Shown piece by piece: positions 6,086 through 6,194 of a DNA stretch of 6,194 nt (its first letter is position 1; every line of letters starts with the position of its first letter). Origin of the DNA: Thermoplasmata archaeon (GTDB lineage Archaea; Thermoplasmatota; Thermoplasmata; Halarchaeoplasmatales; Halarchaeoplasmataceae). Position numbers and translations under genes: made by a program. Location: NCBI GenBank assembly GCA_019594305.1, contig JAFDTZ010000118.1, forward strand, positions 1-6,194, in the 5' to 3' direction. The notes below the pieces were generated by a model, which saw only the letters and a program-made list of their open reading frames with translations, ran no database searches and had not been told where the DNA came from.

Positions 6086-6194
6086 GCCTCTCTAAATTCG
6101 TTCATCACGGATGATCTCCTTATTGGTTGTGACTTATTAATGTTGAAGGCACGCGTATAGGTGATCTATCGGTAAAGAATCTAACAAACCTTAT
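6086..6194. other. Upstream region without a convincing gene
   Basis: These 109 bases precede the promoter of the surface-protein gene. On the minus strand one frame is open from the window edge to a TAA at 6122-6120 (24 codons, IRFVRFF at its start), which could be the tail of an upstream gene, but the peptide is not recognisable. After it come AAGGAG (6121-6116) and an ATG at 6105 starting a 13-codon reading frame that ends at 6064, across the TATA-like box. Neither is supported well enough to call as a gene. Confidence 0.3.

Noticed and set aside
6157..6169. Short inverted repeat ATAG-GTGAT-CTAT
   Set aside because: Four-base arms in AT-rich DNA are expected by chance, and nothing ties it to a promoter.
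6120..6194. Open minus-strand frame of 24 codons to a TAA at 6122-6120, as the 3' end of an upstream gene
   Set aside because: It is too short to recognise and an open frame of this length is likely by chance; kept only as a note in the upstream region.

Overview
The window looks archaeal, most plausibly a Euryarchaeota or Thermoplasmata-like lineage, although nothing here fixes the taxon. The clues are AT-rich TATA-like boxes about 38 bp before each start, purine-rich sequence just upstream of those boxes, weak or absent Shine-Dalgarno sequences, very short intergenic DNA, and large secreted proteins carrying many N-X-S/T sequons. Base composition is moderate and even across the window.

Almost all of it is occupied by two large genes on the minus strand, transcribed right to left. 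The first in transcription order (6037 to 4019) encodes a surface protein of about 672 residues: signal peptide, GLUG-repeat beta-helix, two InlB-type B-repeats, a CARDB/PKD-like domain, one C-terminal membrane anchor and an acidic cytoplasmic tail. The second (3971 running off the left edge at 1) encodes a secreted subtilisin-family (S8) protease of more than 1323 residues: signal peptide, I9-like propeptide, catalytic domain with an intact Asp/His/Asn/Ser set, two Fn3-like modules, and a two-part GLUG region. Its 3' end lies outside the window.

The two genes are mosaic paralogues. They share a near-identical signal peptide (MMKK start), a similar 5' leader and TATA-to-ATG spacing, the GLUG entry module, and the GLUG end cap (FW[DN][VI]ETSGQ followed by TGKTT). 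They differ mainly in that the second gene has a protease and Fn3 unit inserted between the signal region and the GLUG region. They are separated by 47 bp and could be co-transcribed, with each also keeping a possible promoter of its own. An in-frame upstream ATG of the protease gene overlaps the stop codon of the first gene as ATGA.

The functional picture is inferred. A membrane-anchored, repeat-rich surface protein and a secreted or surface-held protease with matching GLUG scaffolds fit extracellular protein capture and degradation on the cell surface. Positions 6038-6194 hold the promoter of the first gene and otherwise no convincing gene. No tRNA, rRNA, CRISPR array or insertion sequence was seen, and the plus strand shows no credible gene.
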